Source of the DNA: Allobosea sp. CRIB-10
Lineage (GTDB): Bacteria; Pseudomonadota; Alphaproteobacteria; Rhizobiales; Beijerinckiaceae
DNA length: 64,000 bases
NCBI RefSeq assembly: GCF_900112185.1
Contig: NZ_FOKP01000001.1
Location: 434,001-498,000, forward strand
Direction: 5' to 3'
Shown: positions 10,462 through 19,609 of the stretch, piece by piece
Layout: each line of letters opens with the position of its first letter
Numbering within the stretch: position 1 is the first letter of the stretch
Notes under the pieces: model-generated
Told to the model about the DNA's origin: nothing
The model's database searches: none
The model's input: the letters and a program-made list of their open reading frames with translations, nothing else
Position numbers and translations under genes: made by a program

Positions 10462-11442
10462 TTACTTGCTGGCCAACGCCGCCGCCTCGCTCCAGCTCGG
10501 GCAGCTGCGCGATTCCAGCGGGCTGTCATAGGGCTGGAAGTTCGAGGCGTTCACCACGGTCGGCTTCAGCACCACCTCGGTGACGATCGGCTCCTTGCGC
10601 AGGGCCCGGATCGCGACCAGCGTGCCGATGCAGCCCTGCAGGAAGCCGTTATAGTCGCCAGAGGCGAGCAGCTTGCCGGTCTTGATGGCGTCGACCGCCT
10701 CCTTGGTGCCGTTGATGCCGACGACCTTGGCCTTGCGGTTGGCGCCGTCGAGCGCCTCGATCACGCCGATCGCCATCGCATCGTTGGCGGCGAGCACGCC
10801 GTCGATCTGCGGATGCGACTGCATCAGGTTCTCCATCACCTGCAAGCCCTGCAGGCGCTGGTAGTTCGCCGGCTGGCTGGCGAGCAGCTTGACGTCCTTG
10901 AACTCCTTGATCGCGTCGTTGAAGCCGCGGACACGGTCGATATTGGTCAGCGAGCCCTTGACGCCCTCGAGGATGACGACATTGCCCTTGCCGCCGATCT
11001 CCTTCAGCAGGAAGCGCGCCGTCTCCAGGCCGAGGCTGTAATCGTCGGCCCCGACGAAGGCGAGGAACTTGCCGCCGGCGCTGCGGTCGGTGACGTTGAC
11101 GATCGGGATCTTGGCATCGTTGATCTGCTCGACGCCCGGCACCATCGCCTTATAGTCGACGGGGACGAAGACGATGGCGCTCGGCTTCTTGACGATCACG
11201 TCCTCGACCTGGCTGAGCTGCTCGGGGATCGAGTCCGGCTTGGTCGGGATATAGTGCACCGCCTTGGCGCCGAGCGATTTCGCCGCGACCTCCGCACCGA
11301 CCCGCACCGTCTGGAAATAGGGATTGGTCTGGTTCTTGGTGAAGACCGCGATCGTCTCGCCTGCGGCGAGCGCCGCGCTGGAGATCAGGATCGCGGGCAG
11401 CACTGCGGCGAGAAGCTTCGCGTTCAATTTCACTTTGGACAT
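10462..11442 (-). CDS. Sugar-type ABC transporter substrate-binding protein (CUT2/RbsB-like)
   Basis: This is a periplasmic binding protein of 326 residues. The first ~27 are a Sec signal peptide ending SSAALAAG. The mature part shows the type I binding-protein fold of ribose-type proteins, with TKNQTNPYFQTVRVGAE, VGADDYSLGLETARFL and VLAANDAMAIGVIEAL. It is 30 bases downstream of the second permease gene and provides ligand recognition for the importer. The ligand is not known; carriage with hydroxyquinol-pathway genes hints at a cyclic polyol, sugar conjugate or polar ring compound. Confidence 0.93.
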   Translation of the reverse strand: MSKVKLNAKLLAAVLPAILISSAALAAGETIAVFTKNQTNPYFQTVRVGAEVAAKSLGAKAVHYIPTKPDSIPEQLSQVEDVIVKKPSAIVFVPVDYKAMVPGVEQINDAKIPIVNVTDRSAGGKFLAFVGADDYSLGLETARFLLKEIGGKGNVVILEGVKGSLTNIDRVRGFNDAIKEFKDVKLLASQPANYQRLQGLQVMENLMQSHPQIDGVLAANDAMAIGVIEALDGANRKAKVVGINGTKEAVDAIKTGKLLASGDYNGFLQGCIGTLVAIRALRKEPIVTEVVLKPTVVNASNFQPYDSPLESRSCPSWSEAAALASK

Positions 11443-11472
11443 GGTTTTCCTACCTTGGTTTCGTTGCTTGGT

Positions 11473-12447
11473 TCAGGTGCGCCGGCGGCCGACCATGTCG
11501 AACCAGACGGCGAGGATGACGATTAGGCCGGTGACCAGCGGCTGCCAGTTGGCATTGACGGCCAGCAGGTTCATGCCGTTCAGCACCAGCGTCAGGATGA
11601 GGGCGCCGATGAAGGTGCCGAAGACGCTGCCGACGCCGCCGAACAGCGAGGCGCCGCCGATCAGCGCCGCGGCGATCGCCGGCAGCGTCATCGCCTCGCC
11701 GATATCGCCCTCGGCCGAGTTCAGCCGGGCAAGGAAGACGATCGAGGCGACGCCCGCCATGGCGCCGGAGAAGGCGTAGACCAGGATCAGGCGGCGATCG
11801 ACCGGAATGCCGGTGAGGCGGGCCGCGACCGGATTGGCGCCGATGGCGTAGATCTGCTGCCCCCAAATGGTGCGCTGGGCGAAGATCGTGCCCGCCAGCA
11901 GGAAGGCCAGCATCAGATAGACCGGGATCGGCACCCCCAGGAAATAGCCCGAGCCGATCTGGCGGAAGCTGGGCGGGAAGCCGTGGATGGTCTCGCCGGC
12001 CATGTAGTAATAGGTGATGCCGTGCAGCACCCAGAGCATGCCGTAGGTGGCTATGAAGGACGGGATCCTGAGCTTGGCCACCATCAGCCCGTTGCAGATG
12101 CCGATGACGAGCCCGGTGGCGAGCCCCGTCAGCGTGCCGAGCACCGGCGAACCGGTCGCCTTGATCACCGTCGCCGCGAAGCAGGCGGAGAGGCCGATAT
12201 TGGCGCCGACCGAGAGATCGAGGCCGCCGGTCAGGATCACCAGCGTCAGCCCCGAGGCCAGGAAGAACAGCAGGCTCGCCTGCCGAAGCACGTTGAGGAT
12301 GTTGTTGGCGGTGAAGAAGGCCTCGGTCGCGATGCTCAGGACGAGGCAGAGCAGCGCCACCGCGAGCAGTCGATAGGCAAGCTGCTGCGTCTCGCGCGAG
12401 AGATGGAAGCCGGCGGGGCGCGCGGCGGTGTCGCTTGCGATGCTCAT
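11473..12447 (-). CDS. ABC transporter permease (CUT2/RbsC-like), second permease
   Basis: This is an inner-membrane permease of 324 residues with 8-10 hydrophobic segments and the CUT2 signature GLTLVILTGGLDLSVGANIG. It is paired with the permease encoded just upstream, so the importer is probably a heterodimer. The start MSIASDTA at 12447 is chosen because it forms a 4-base ATGA overlap with the upstream permease stop. The longer open frame upstream of it is antisense-like shadow sequence. Confidence 0.94.
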   Translation of the reverse strand: MSIASDTAARPAGFHLSRETQQLAYRLLAVALLCLVLSIATEAFFTANNILNVLRQASLLFFLASGLTLVILTGGLDLSVGANIGLSACFAATVIKATGSPVLGTLTGLATGLVIGICNGLMVAKLRIPSFIATYGMLWVLHGITYYYMAGETIHGFPPSFRQIGSGYFLGVPIPVYLMLAFLLAGTIFAQRTIWGQQIYAIGANPVAARLTGIPVDRRLILVYAFSGAMAGVASIVFLARLNSAEGDIGEAMTLPAIAAALIGGASLFGGVGSVFGTFIGALILTLVLNGMNLLAVNANWQPLVTGLIVILAVWFDMVGRRRT

Positions 12448-13397
12448 GACCTCGTGCTCCGCAGGCTGTCGACGAGAAGGGCGGCGATGACGAGGGCGCC
12501 GATGCAGGCGACCTGGACCGAGGATGGCACGGCCATCAGGTTGAGGCCGTTGCGCAGCACGCCGACGGTGAGCACGCCGAGCAGCGTGCCGAAGAGCCAG
12601 CCATTGCCCTTGTCGAAGGAGGTTCCGCCCAGCGCGACCGCGGCGATGGCGTCGAACTCCAGGCCGATCGCGGCGGTCGGGTGGCCGGCATTGATGCGCG
12701 CGGTCATCAGCAGGGCAGCGACACCGGCCATCGCGCCGCCGAGCATGTAGACCGCGACGAGCAGCCGCTTCCACGCGACGCCGGCCAGCGTCAGCGCATC
12801 GCGGTTGCCGCCGAGCGCGCAGACATAGGTGCCGAAGCGGGTGTGGTAGAGCAGGATGTGGAAGAGCGCGTAGAAGCCGGCGCCGATCAGGATCGGCGTC
12901 GGGATGCCGAAGGTCTCGCCGGAATAGACCAGCCGGACGAAGCGCGGGATGCCGACGACGCTCTGGCCGTCGCTGACCACGAGCGCGAGCCCCTGCGCCG
13001 CACCGAGCGTGCCCAGCGTCGCGACGAAGGGCGGGATCGAGAGCCCAGCGATCAGCCAGCCATTGACGAGGCCAAAGGCGAGGCCGACGGCGAGTGCGCC
13101 GATGAGGCCGAGCACCAGCGACTGCGTCGCCACCACGATGAGCGCCAGCACCAGCGAGGCCAGCGTCAGCACCGCGCCCATGGAGAGGTCGAGCCCCTCG
13201 GTCATGATGATCAGCGTCATCGGCAAAGCGAGCAGCAGCAGGATGACCGACTGCACCAGCACATTGGAAAGGTTGCCGGCGGTGAGGAAGCCGGGGCTCG
13301 CCAGCGCAAAGAGTAGCGAGAGCCCGGCCAACGCGACGGCGACGCCCGGCACGGCCGGGAGGCGCGGCAAGGGAGAGGAGATCGCCTGATCAGCCAT
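12444..13397 (-). CDS. ABC transporter permease (CUT2/RbsC-like), first permease
   Basis: This is an inner-membrane permease of 317 residues, with the characteristic PMTLIIMTEGLDLSMGAVL motif and the later INAGHPTAAIGLEFDAIAAV segment shared by ribose/xylose-type permeases. The start at 13397 (MADQAISS) gives an 8-base overlap with the ATPase gene, in keeping with the rest of the operon. An ATG at 13499 would overlap the ATPase gene by over 100 bases and is rejected. Confidence 0.94.
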   Translation of the reverse strand: MADQAISSPLPRLPAVPGVAVALAGLSLLFALASPGFLTAGNLSNVLVQSVILLLLALPMTLIIMTEGLDLSMGAVLTLASLVLALIVVATQSLVLGLIGALAVGLAFGLVNGWLIAGLSIPPFVATLGTLGAAQGLALVVSDGQSVVGIPRFVRLVYSGETFGIPTPILIGAGFYALFHILLYHTRFGTYVCALGGNRDALTLAGVAWKRLLVAVYMLGGAMAGVAALLMTARINAGHPTAAIGLEFDAIAAVALGGTSFDKGNGWLFGTLLGVLTVGVLRNGLNLMAVPSSVQVACIGALVIAALLVDSLRSTRS

Positions 13398-14946
13398 GGT
13401 GCATCCCCATTCGGACGATGTTCTCTTCGGAGAGTTCGGCGCGGGAGAGTTCGCCGACGAGGCGCTTGCCGCGCATGACGTAGGCGCGGTCGCAGACATG
13501 AACGATCTCGGCCTGTTCGGAGGAGATCATCAGCACCGCTGCGCCATCGGCGACGAGCTGGTCGATCAGCGCGAAGATCTCGGACTTGGCGCCGACATCG
13601 ATGCCCCGCGTCGGCTCGTCGAAGATGAACAGCCGCGTGCCGGCGGCGAGCCATTTGCCGATCACCACCTTCTGCTGGTTGCCGCCGGAGAGCAGCGCGA
13701 CGCTCTGGTTCGGCGAGGGCGTCGCGATCCGCAGCCGCTTGATCAGCTCCTCGGCCGAGCGCCTTGCCTGAGCGGGCGAGAACAGCTTGTTCGGAAAGAG
13801 CTTGGGCAGCCCGGCGACGGCGAGATTGTCGGCGACGGTGCGGATCAGCGCGAGCCCTTCCGTCTTGCGGCTTTCCGGGATGAGGCCGACACCGGCCATG
13901 GTCGCGGCGTCGGGCCCTCCCCGTCTGGCTTTTCCGAAGATGCTGATCTCACCGGCCGTGACCTCGTCGGCGCCGAAGATGGCGCGCGCGACCTCGCTCC
14001 GGCCGGAACCGACCAGGCCGCAGAGGCCGACGATCTCGCCTGCCCGTACGGTGAGATCGATGTCGCGGATACCGTTCTTCGCCGCCAGCCCCTTGACCTC
14101 CAGCGCGATCTCACCGGGTTTCTCAGCGAAGTTGCGCGGATAGCTCATGTCGACGGTGCGGCCGACCATCATGCGCACGAGCTCGTCCGGCGTGGTCTGG
14201 CCCGGCCGCGCCCGGCCGACGAGCTTGCCGTCGCGCAGCACGGTGATGCGGTCGCCGAGCGCGAACACCTCCGCCATGCGGTGCGAGATGTAGACGATGG
14301 CGACGCCCTTGGCCTGGAGCTGGCGCATCACCTCGAAGAGGCGCTCGGTCTCCCGGTCGGAGAGCGCGGCGGTCGGCTCGTCCATGACGAGGATGCGCGC
14401 GTTCTGGGAGAGGGCCTTGCCGATCTCGACCATCTGCTGCTGGGCGACGCCGAGCGTATGGACCTTGGTCCTGGGATCGATGTCGAGGCCGATCAGATCG
14501 AGCACCGCCTGCGCCTCGCGATAGAGCCGCCGGCGGTCGACGAGCCCCGGAATACGCGACGGAAATTCGCGGCCGAGGAAGATGTTCTGCGCCACGTCGA
14601 GATAGGGGACGAGCGAGAATTCTTGGAAGATCACGGCGATGCCGAGCTTGCGCGCATCGGCCGGCGAGCGGATCTCGACCTTCTCGCCCTTGTGGAAATA
14701 CGCGCCGGCATCGGCCTGATAGGCGCCGCACAGCACCTTCATCAGCGAGGATTTGCCGGCGCCGTTCTCGCCGAGCAGCATGTGCACCTCGCCCGGCCAG
14801 AGCGCGAACGAGACGTCGTCGAGCGCCTTCACGCCGGGGAAGGTCTTGGAAATGCCCCTCAGCTCGAAGAGCGGTGCGCCTTCGGCCGCCGCGGGCGGTG
14901 GCGAGGTCGTGTCGAAGTCGGGCTTGATCGCCATCAGCGCGCTCAT
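13390..14946 (-). CDS. Sugar ABC transporter ATP-binding protein with two ATPase domains (RbsA-like)
   Basis: This is the 518-residue tandem ATPase that drives the CUT2 importer. The N-terminal domain has a full Walker A GENGAGKSS, a VAQQQMVEIGKAL signature region and Walker B LVMDEPTAALS. The C-terminal domain has the weaker GLVGSGRSEVARAIFG loop and LLSGGNQQKVVIGKWL, the usual asymmetry of RbsA/XylG proteins. Family members energise uptake of pentoses, hexoses, polyols or autoinducer-2-like rings. It shares 4 bases with the upstream FAD-oxidoreductase gene. Confidence 0.95.
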   Translation of the reverse strand: MSALMAIKPDFDTTSPPPAAAEGAPLFELRGISKTFPGVKALDDVSFALWPGEVHMLLGENGAGKSSLMKVLCGAYQADAGAYFHKGEKVEIRSPADARKLGIAVIFQEFSLVPYLDVAQNIFLGREFPSRIPGLVDRRRLYREAQAVLDLIGLDIDPRTKVHTLGVAQQQMVEIGKALSQNARILVMDEPTAALSDRETERLFEVMRQLQAKGVAIVYISHRMAEVFALGDRITVLRDGKLVGRARPGQTTPDELVRMMVGRTVDMSYPRNFAEKPGEIALEVKGLAAKNGIRDIDLTVRAGEIVGLCGLVGSGRSEVARAIFGADEVTAGEISIFGKARRGGPDAATMAGVGLIPESRKTEGLALIRTVADNLAVAGLPKLFPNKLFSPAQARRSAEELIKRLRIATPSPNQSVALLSGGNQQKVVIGKWLAAGTRLFIFDEPTRGIDVGAKSEIFALIDQLVADGAAVLMISSEQAEIVHVCDRAYVMRGKRLVGELSRAELSEENIVRMGMHHG

Positions 14947-16364
14947 CGGGCGCCTCCCATCTGCGCGGACGAGCGGAAGATCTTGCCGGGGTTCATGATT
15001 CCCAGCGGGTCGAGCGCCTGCTTCACCAGGCGCATGGCGTCGACGGTCTCGCCGAGCTCCAGTTCGAGGAAGTCGATCTTGCCGAGGCCGATGCCGTGCT
15101 CGCCGGTGCAGGTGCCGTCGAGCGCGATCGCCCGCCTGACCAGGCGTTCGTTGAACGCCTTCACCCGGGCGACCTCCTCGGCGCTGTCGGGATCATGCAG
15201 GACGAGCAAATGGAAATTGCCGTCGCCGACATGCCCGACGACCGGGGCAACGAGGCCGCTCTCCGCGATGTCGGCAGCGGTAGCGACAAGGCATTCGGCC
15301 AGGCGCGAGATCGGCACGCAGACATCGGTGACCAGGGCGCGCGCGCCCGGCCGCAAGGCGAGCCCGGCATAGAGTGTGTTGTCGCGGGCCTGCCAGAGGC
15401 GGCTGCGCTCCTCAGGCGCGGTCGCCCAGGAAAAGCCCTGCCCGCCGAACTCTTCGGCCAGCGCCTGCGCGGTCTCCGCCTGCTCGGCGACAGAGCCCTT
15501 CGAGCCGTGGAACTCGAAGAAGAGATGCGGCGCTTCCGGCAGTCCTAGCTTCGCGTGCAGGTTCATGCCGCGCATCATCACCGCGTCGAGCAATTCGATG
15601 CGCGCCACCGGGACGCCGGACTGGATCACCGCGATCGCCGTGCCGACCGCCGATTTCAGATCGGGAAAGGCGCAGACGGCCGAGGAGATGGCCTCCGGCT
15701 GCGGATGGAGCTTCAGCGTCACCTCGGTGATGACGCCGAGCGTCCCCTCCGCGCCGACGAGCAGGCGGGTCATGTCGTAGCCCGCGGCGGATTTGCGGGC
15801 GCGCCGGGCCGTGCGGATCACGCGGCCATCGGCGAGCACAGCCTCCAGCGCCAGCACATTGTCCTTCATCGTGCCATAGCGCACCGCCATGGTGCCGGAG
15901 GCGCGGGTCGAGGCCATGCCGCCGATCGAGGCGTCGGCGCCGGGATCGATCGGGAAGAACAGGCCGGTATCGCGCAATTGCGCATTGAGCTGCTTGCGGG
16001 TGATGCCGGGCTGGACGCGGACATCCATGTCTTCCGGACTCGCCGCCAGCACCTTGTTCATGCGCGACATGTCGAGGCAGACGCCGCCCAGAGGCGCTGC
16101 GGCATTGCCTTCGAGCGAGGTGCCGGCTCCGAACGGAATGATCGGCAGCTGGAGATCGCGGCAGATCGTGACGATGCCGCGCATCTCCTCGGTCGTTTCC
16201 GGGAAGACGACGAGATCGGGCGGCGAGGCCGCATGATAGGCCTCGCTGCGGCCATGGTCGGCAAGGACACCGGCGGCGCGGCTGACGCGCGGGCCGAGCA
16301 TCTGTGCCAGCCGCGCCAGCGCCGTTTCCGTGGCGCTGCCATCCGGGGATGGTCTGGTCAACAT
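14943..16364 (-). CDS. FAD-binding oxidoreductase of the GlcD / D-lactate dehydrogenase family
   Basis: This is a 473-residue flavoprotein with the PCMH-type FAD-binding fold: VVFPETTEEMRGIV, then PFGAGTSLEGNAA, then GATDVCVPISRL-type and CTGEHGIGLGK segments typical of GlcD/Dld. Such enzymes oxidise 2-hydroxyacids (D-lactate, glycolate, 2-hydroxyglutarate) and pass electrons to quinone or cytochrome. The start MLTRPSPDG at 16364 is favoured, since it leaves 65 bases after the dioxygenase stop. In the operon it may oxidise a hydroxyacid released from the substrate; this is inference. Confidence 0.9.
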   Translation of the reverse strand: MLTRPSPDGSATETALARLAQMLGPRVSRAAGVLADHGRSEAYHAASPPDLVVFPETTEEMRGIVTICRDLQLPIIPFGAGTSLEGNAAAPLGGVCLDMSRMNKVLAASPEDMDVRVQPGITRKQLNAQLRDTGLFFPIDPGADASIGGMASTRASGTMAVRYGTMKDNVLALEAVLADGRVIRTARRARKSAAGYDMTRLLVGAEGTLGVITEVTLKLHPQPEAISSAVCAFPDLKSAVGTAIAVIQSGVPVARIELLDAVMMRGMNLHAKLGLPEAPHLFFEFHGSKGSVAEQAETAQALAEEFGGQGFSWATAPEERSRLWQARDNTLYAGLALRPGARALVTDVCVPISRLAECLVATAADIAESGLVAPVVGHVGDGNFHLLVLHDPDSAEEVARVKAFNERLVRRAIALDGTCTGEHGIGLGKIDFLELELGETVDAMRLVKQALDPLGIMNPGKIFRSSAQMGGAR

Positions 16365-16429
16365 GGTTTCTCCCTCCGCGATGGGCCCGCTGGCCGGGCT
16401 CTCTCGATTTGCGGTCGATGGTCGAGGCC

Positions 16430-17317
16430 TCAGGCGGCGCGATGTGCTGCCTCTGAAGCGGGGTTGAGCTGAAAATCGTAGCTCAGGCAGCACCACTGCC
16501 GGTCGAGCGTCCGGCCGTCCGGGGCGGTGCCGGCCGGCTGCTCTGTGAAGTCGCTGATCAGCGAGTCCTTCACGCCGAAGACGGCGTCGGAATCGAGGTA
16601 CTGGTCGCCGGAGACGAAGACATGGGTGACGAGCTTTTCGTGCCCCGGCGCCGCGATCATGAAATGGACATGCGCCGGCCGCCAGGGATGGCGCCCTTGC
16701 GCCTCCAGCATCTTGCCGACCGGTCCGTCATGCGGGATCGGATAGGCCGCCGGCTTGATCGACCAGAAATGGAAGCGACCCTGCGCGTCGGTACGGAAGC
16801 GGGCCCGGGCTACGAGATCGGTCGCATCCTCCGAATGCTGGACGTCGTAATAGCCGTCCTCGTCGGAATGCCAGACATCGACGATCGCCCCGGCGAGCGG
16901 GCTGCCATCGGCAGCGGTGACGGAGCCGGAGACATGCATCGGCTCGCCCGGCAGCTCGCCGGAGATGTCGCTGCCCAGCGCCGCTTCCGGCGGCCCCTCG
17001 ACATAGAAGGGGCCGAGCACGGTGCTCTCGGTGACGGCGCCCCGATGATCGTGGTTGATCGCGTCGACCAGCATGGAGACGCCGAGTGTGTCGGAGAGCA
17101 GGATGAACTCCTGGCGCGCCCCGGTGCACATCTGGCCGGTATCGGTCAGGAAGGCGATGCCCTTGGCCCATTCCTCCTGCGTCGGGCGGATTTCGCGGAT
17201 GAAATCGTGGAGATGGCGGACCAGTGCCTCGCTGATCTGCTTGGTGCGTGCATCCGGGGCGGCGGCGACGCGTTCGAGCACCGCCTGGGTGATGCTGTCC
17301 TGGTCGAAGTTCCTCAT
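16430..17317 (-). CDS. Intradiol ring-cleavage dioxygenase, probable hydroxyquinol 1,2-dioxygenase
   Basis: This is a non-haem iron(III) dioxygenase of 295 residues that would cleave hydroxyquinol (1,2,4-trihydroxybenzene) between its ortho hydroxyls to maleylacetate. The N-terminal ~100 residues are the helical dimerisation domain. The catalytic part carries the four iron ligands: Y157 (GYYDVQ), Y192 (AAYPIPHDGPVG), H216 and H218 (RPAHVHF). The DGYYDVQ and IPHDGPVG motifs fit the hydroxyquinol subgroup better than plain catechol dioxygenases, and maleylacetate reductase in the same operon supports that. It overlaps the upstream dehydrogenase gene by 4 bases. Confidence 0.92.
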   Translation of the reverse strand: MRNFDQDSITQAVLERVAAAPDARTKQISEALVRHLHDFIREIRPTQEEWAKGIAFLTDTGQMCTGARQEFILLSDTLGVSMLVDAINHDHRGAVTESTVLGPFYVEGPPEAALGSDISGELPGEPMHVSGSVTAADGSPLAGAIVDVWHSDEDGYYDVQHSEDATDLVARARFRTDAQGRFHFWSIKPAAYPIPHDGPVGKMLEAQGRHPWRPAHVHFMIAAPGHEKLVTHVFVSGDQYLDSDAVFGVKDSLISDFTEQPAGTAPDGRTLDRQWCCLSYDFQLNPASEAAHRAA

Positions 17318-18231
17318 GCAAGCCTCCCTTCATTGGTGTCGAGATCGGGCTCGCCGAGGCCGGCGAGCCATTCGGCGAGACGCACGGTCGAGATGAAATC
17401 CGCCTCGCCCTCGCCGCGCCCGATCAGGGCGCCGTAGGTCTCGCGCGTCAGGCTCGCCAGGGGCAAAGCCATCTCGGCGGCCTGGCCGGCGCCGATGATC
17501 AGGTCGAGATCCTTGGCCATCTGCCGGCAGGAGAAGGTCGAGCCGAAGTCGCGCGTCTCCAGGCTCTTGGCCTTGTAATGGACCATGGGCGAGCCGACTG
17601 CGCTGTTGGTCAGAACGTCCAAAATGTCCTGCCAGGCGAGATTGCCCTTGCGGGCGAGGACGATGCTCTCGCCCATCATCGCCGCCGAGACCGCGATCAT
17701 CAGGTTGACGGCGAGCTTGGCGAAGCGGGCCTCCTCGGCCTCGCCGAGATATTTCTGGACGCGGGTGAAATCCTGCGCGATCGGGAGGAAGGCGTCGAAG
17801 GCGGCGCGCGGCCCGGAGACGAAGCAGGTCAGGTTGCCGGTATGGGCGATGGCAGCGTTGCCCGAGACCGGAGCGCGCAGGTAGAGCACGCCGCGCTGCG
17901 CCGCCGCCCGCGCCACTTCGGCCGAGATCGTCGGGCTGACGGTCGAGGTCTCGACCAGGACGGCGCCCTCGCGCATCGCCTCGAAAAGCCCGCCCGAAAT
18001 CGCGACGGCGGCGAGCACCTTGTCGTCCGGCAGCGAGGTGACGACGATGTCGCGCCCGGCCGCATCCGCAAGCGTGGCGGCAGGCCTGACACCGCCTGCG
18101 GACGCTGCGGCGATACGCTCCTGGTCGCGGTCGAAGCCGGCGATGTCATGTCCGGCCGCCGCCAGGCGGGACGCGATGGGCAGCCCCATCTTGCCGAGCC
18201 CAATCCAGCCGATGGTGTGGGTGTCGCTCAT
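17314..18231 (-). CDS. NAD(P)-dependent beta-hydroxyacid dehydrogenase family protein
   Basis: This is a 305-residue enzyme of the 3-hydroxyisobutyrate dehydrogenase/tartronate semialdehyde reductase family. The dinucleotide motif GLGKMG lies at residues 11-16, the substrate-binding APVSGN loop at 120-125, and the catalytic lysine is K172, with N176 in the KxxxN motif. The start MSDTHTIGWIG at 18231 places the Rossmann motif correctly; an upstream ATG at 18345 would overlap the amidohydrolase gene. Its substrate is unknown. In this operon it may reduce or oxidise a semialdehyde or hydroxyacid side product. Confidence 0.9.
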   Translation of the reverse strand: MSDTHTIGWIGLGKMGLPIASRLAAAGHDIAGFDRDQERIAAASAGGVRPAATLADAAGRDIVVTSLPDDKVLAAVAISGGLFEAMREGAVLVETSTVSPTISAEVARAAAQRGVLYLRAPVSGNAAIAHTGNLTCFVSGPRAAFDAFLPIAQDFTRVQKYLGEAEEARFAKLAVNLMIAVSAAMMGESIVLARKGNLAWQDILDVLTNSAVGSPMVHYKAKSLETRDFGSTFSCRQMAKDLDLIIGAGQAAEMALPLASLTRETYGALIGRGEGEADFISTVRLAEWLAGLGEPDLDTNEGRLA

Positions 18232-18241
18232 TGCGTTGTCC

Positions 18242-19606
18242 TCAAGCTGCCCGTTGCCCGCGGCGAAGCCCTTCGACGATCCGCGCGCCCGAGGCGGCGA
18301 GCCGGGCGAGCTTGCCCTCCAGCCCTTCGGCCAGCAGCTTTCCATCCCGCTTGACGAAGCGGCCGGCGATCATCACCGCCTCGACGTCGCCGCGCCCGGC
18401 CTGCATGACCACGGCGGCGGCGGGATCGTGCAGCGGCTGCAGATGCAGCGCGCGGGCGTCGATGAGCGTGATGTCGGCCTGCTTGCCGGGCGCGAGCGAG
18501 CCGATGCGGTGATCGAGCCCGAGCATGCGCGCGCCCTCGATGGTGATCCAGGACAGCGCCTGCCGGACGGGAATCGTCGAGGTCGGCGGGATGGCGCCAG
18601 TCCGTCGGCGGCTCTCGGCATTGTCGAGCGCGCGCTGCATGCCGAGGGCGATGCGAGCAACGCCCATCATGTCTCCGGCCAGCACGGATTCGAGATCGAC
18701 GCCGAGCGAAGGCGCCATGCCGCGCGCCAACAGCCGCCCGGTGATCGGGAAGCCGTGGCCCTGTGTCATCTCGTTCTCCGGCGTCACCGAGAAGGAGGCG
18801 CCGAGATCGACCAGTTGCCCCAACAGCTCGTCCGGCAGGTCGTTGCCGTGCACGATGTTGATGCCGGGCCCGACCAGCCCCTCGGCGATCAACTGCTCCC
18901 AGCCGCCTGGCGTCCTGGCCGCGCCGCCGCCCTGGTGCATCGACGCGACGAGGCCGAATTCGCGCGCCAGGCGGAAGTCGGTGCGCGCGACCTCCATCGT
19001 CGCATAGTGCGGGCCGAGAATGGCGAGGCCGAGCGTCAGCAGGCCGTCATCGCCGGCGAAGCGGCCGCGCCGCAGACGCTCGATCTCGGCGCGCGGATGC
19101 GGCACCTCCGAGAAATGCGGCTCGCCGGGCTTGGGATCGGGCTTCGGCGAGCCGTGGAAGAACGCGGCGCGGATACCGCTCTCGGCCAGCGCCTCGACCG
19201 CGGCATCGGTATGCGCAGGCGTCGGATTATTGTGGCACCAGTCGACCAATGTCGTGGTGCCGGCATCGATCTGGCCGAGCGCGCCCATCAGCGTCGCGAT
19301 GCCGATATCGTCAGGCTCGAACAGCGTCGCGAGCCCGGCATGGATCCAGCGGAAATATTCGAGCAGCGTCCAATTGGCCGCGAGCCCGCGCAGGCCGGTC
19401 TGCCAGCTATGCATATGGGCGTTGACGAAACCCGGCACGGCGATGCGCCCGGCCGCGTCGACGCGCTCGGCATCCTCGGCCTCGATACGGGGTGCGATCG
19501 CGGCGATCCTGCCATCAACGACGAGGATGTCGCCCCGCTTCAGGTCGCCGATGGCTGCGTCCATCGAGAGGATGGCAGCGCCGGAGATGAGGATGCGGCG
19601 GGCCAT
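18242..19606 (-). CDS. Amidohydrolase family protein (ATZ/TRZ-like)
   Basis: This is a 454-residue metal-dependent hydrolase of the amidohydrolase superfamily. It shows H64-x-H66 in VNAHMHSWQTG, a histidine in ASMHQGGG, a histidine in IVHGNDL and an aspartate in SLGVDLES, the mononuclear metal set of ATZ/TRZ and cytosine-deaminase relatives. The usual HxxE glutamate is replaced (HQGGG), so the exact chemistry may differ. The C-terminal SLAPGKQADITLID segment is typical. It could deaminate, dechlorinate or open a cyclic amide. It lies 3 bases after the maleylacetate reductase gene. Confidence 0.9.
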   Translation of the reverse strand: MARRILISGAAILSMDAAIGDLKRGDILVVDGRIAAIAPRIEAEDAERVDAAGRIAVPGFVNAHMHSWQTGLRGLAANWTLLEYFRWIHAGLATLFEPDDIGIATLMGALGQIDAGTTTLVDWCHNNPTPAHTDAAVEALAESGIRAAFFHGSPKPDPKPGEPHFSEVPHPRAEIERLRRGRFAGDDGLLTLGLAILGPHYATMEVARTDFRLAREFGLVASMHQGGGAARTPGGWEQLIAEGLVGPGINIVHGNDLPDELLGQLVDLGASFSVTPENEMTQGHGFPITGRLLARGMAPSLGVDLESVLAGDMMGVARIALGMQRALDNAESRRRTGAIPPTSTIPVRQALSWITIEGARMLGLDHRIGSLAPGKQADITLIDARALHLQPLHDPAAAVVMQAGRGDVEAVMIAGRFVKRDGKLLAEGLEGKLARLAASGARIVEGLRRGQRAA

Positions 19607-19609
19607 AGC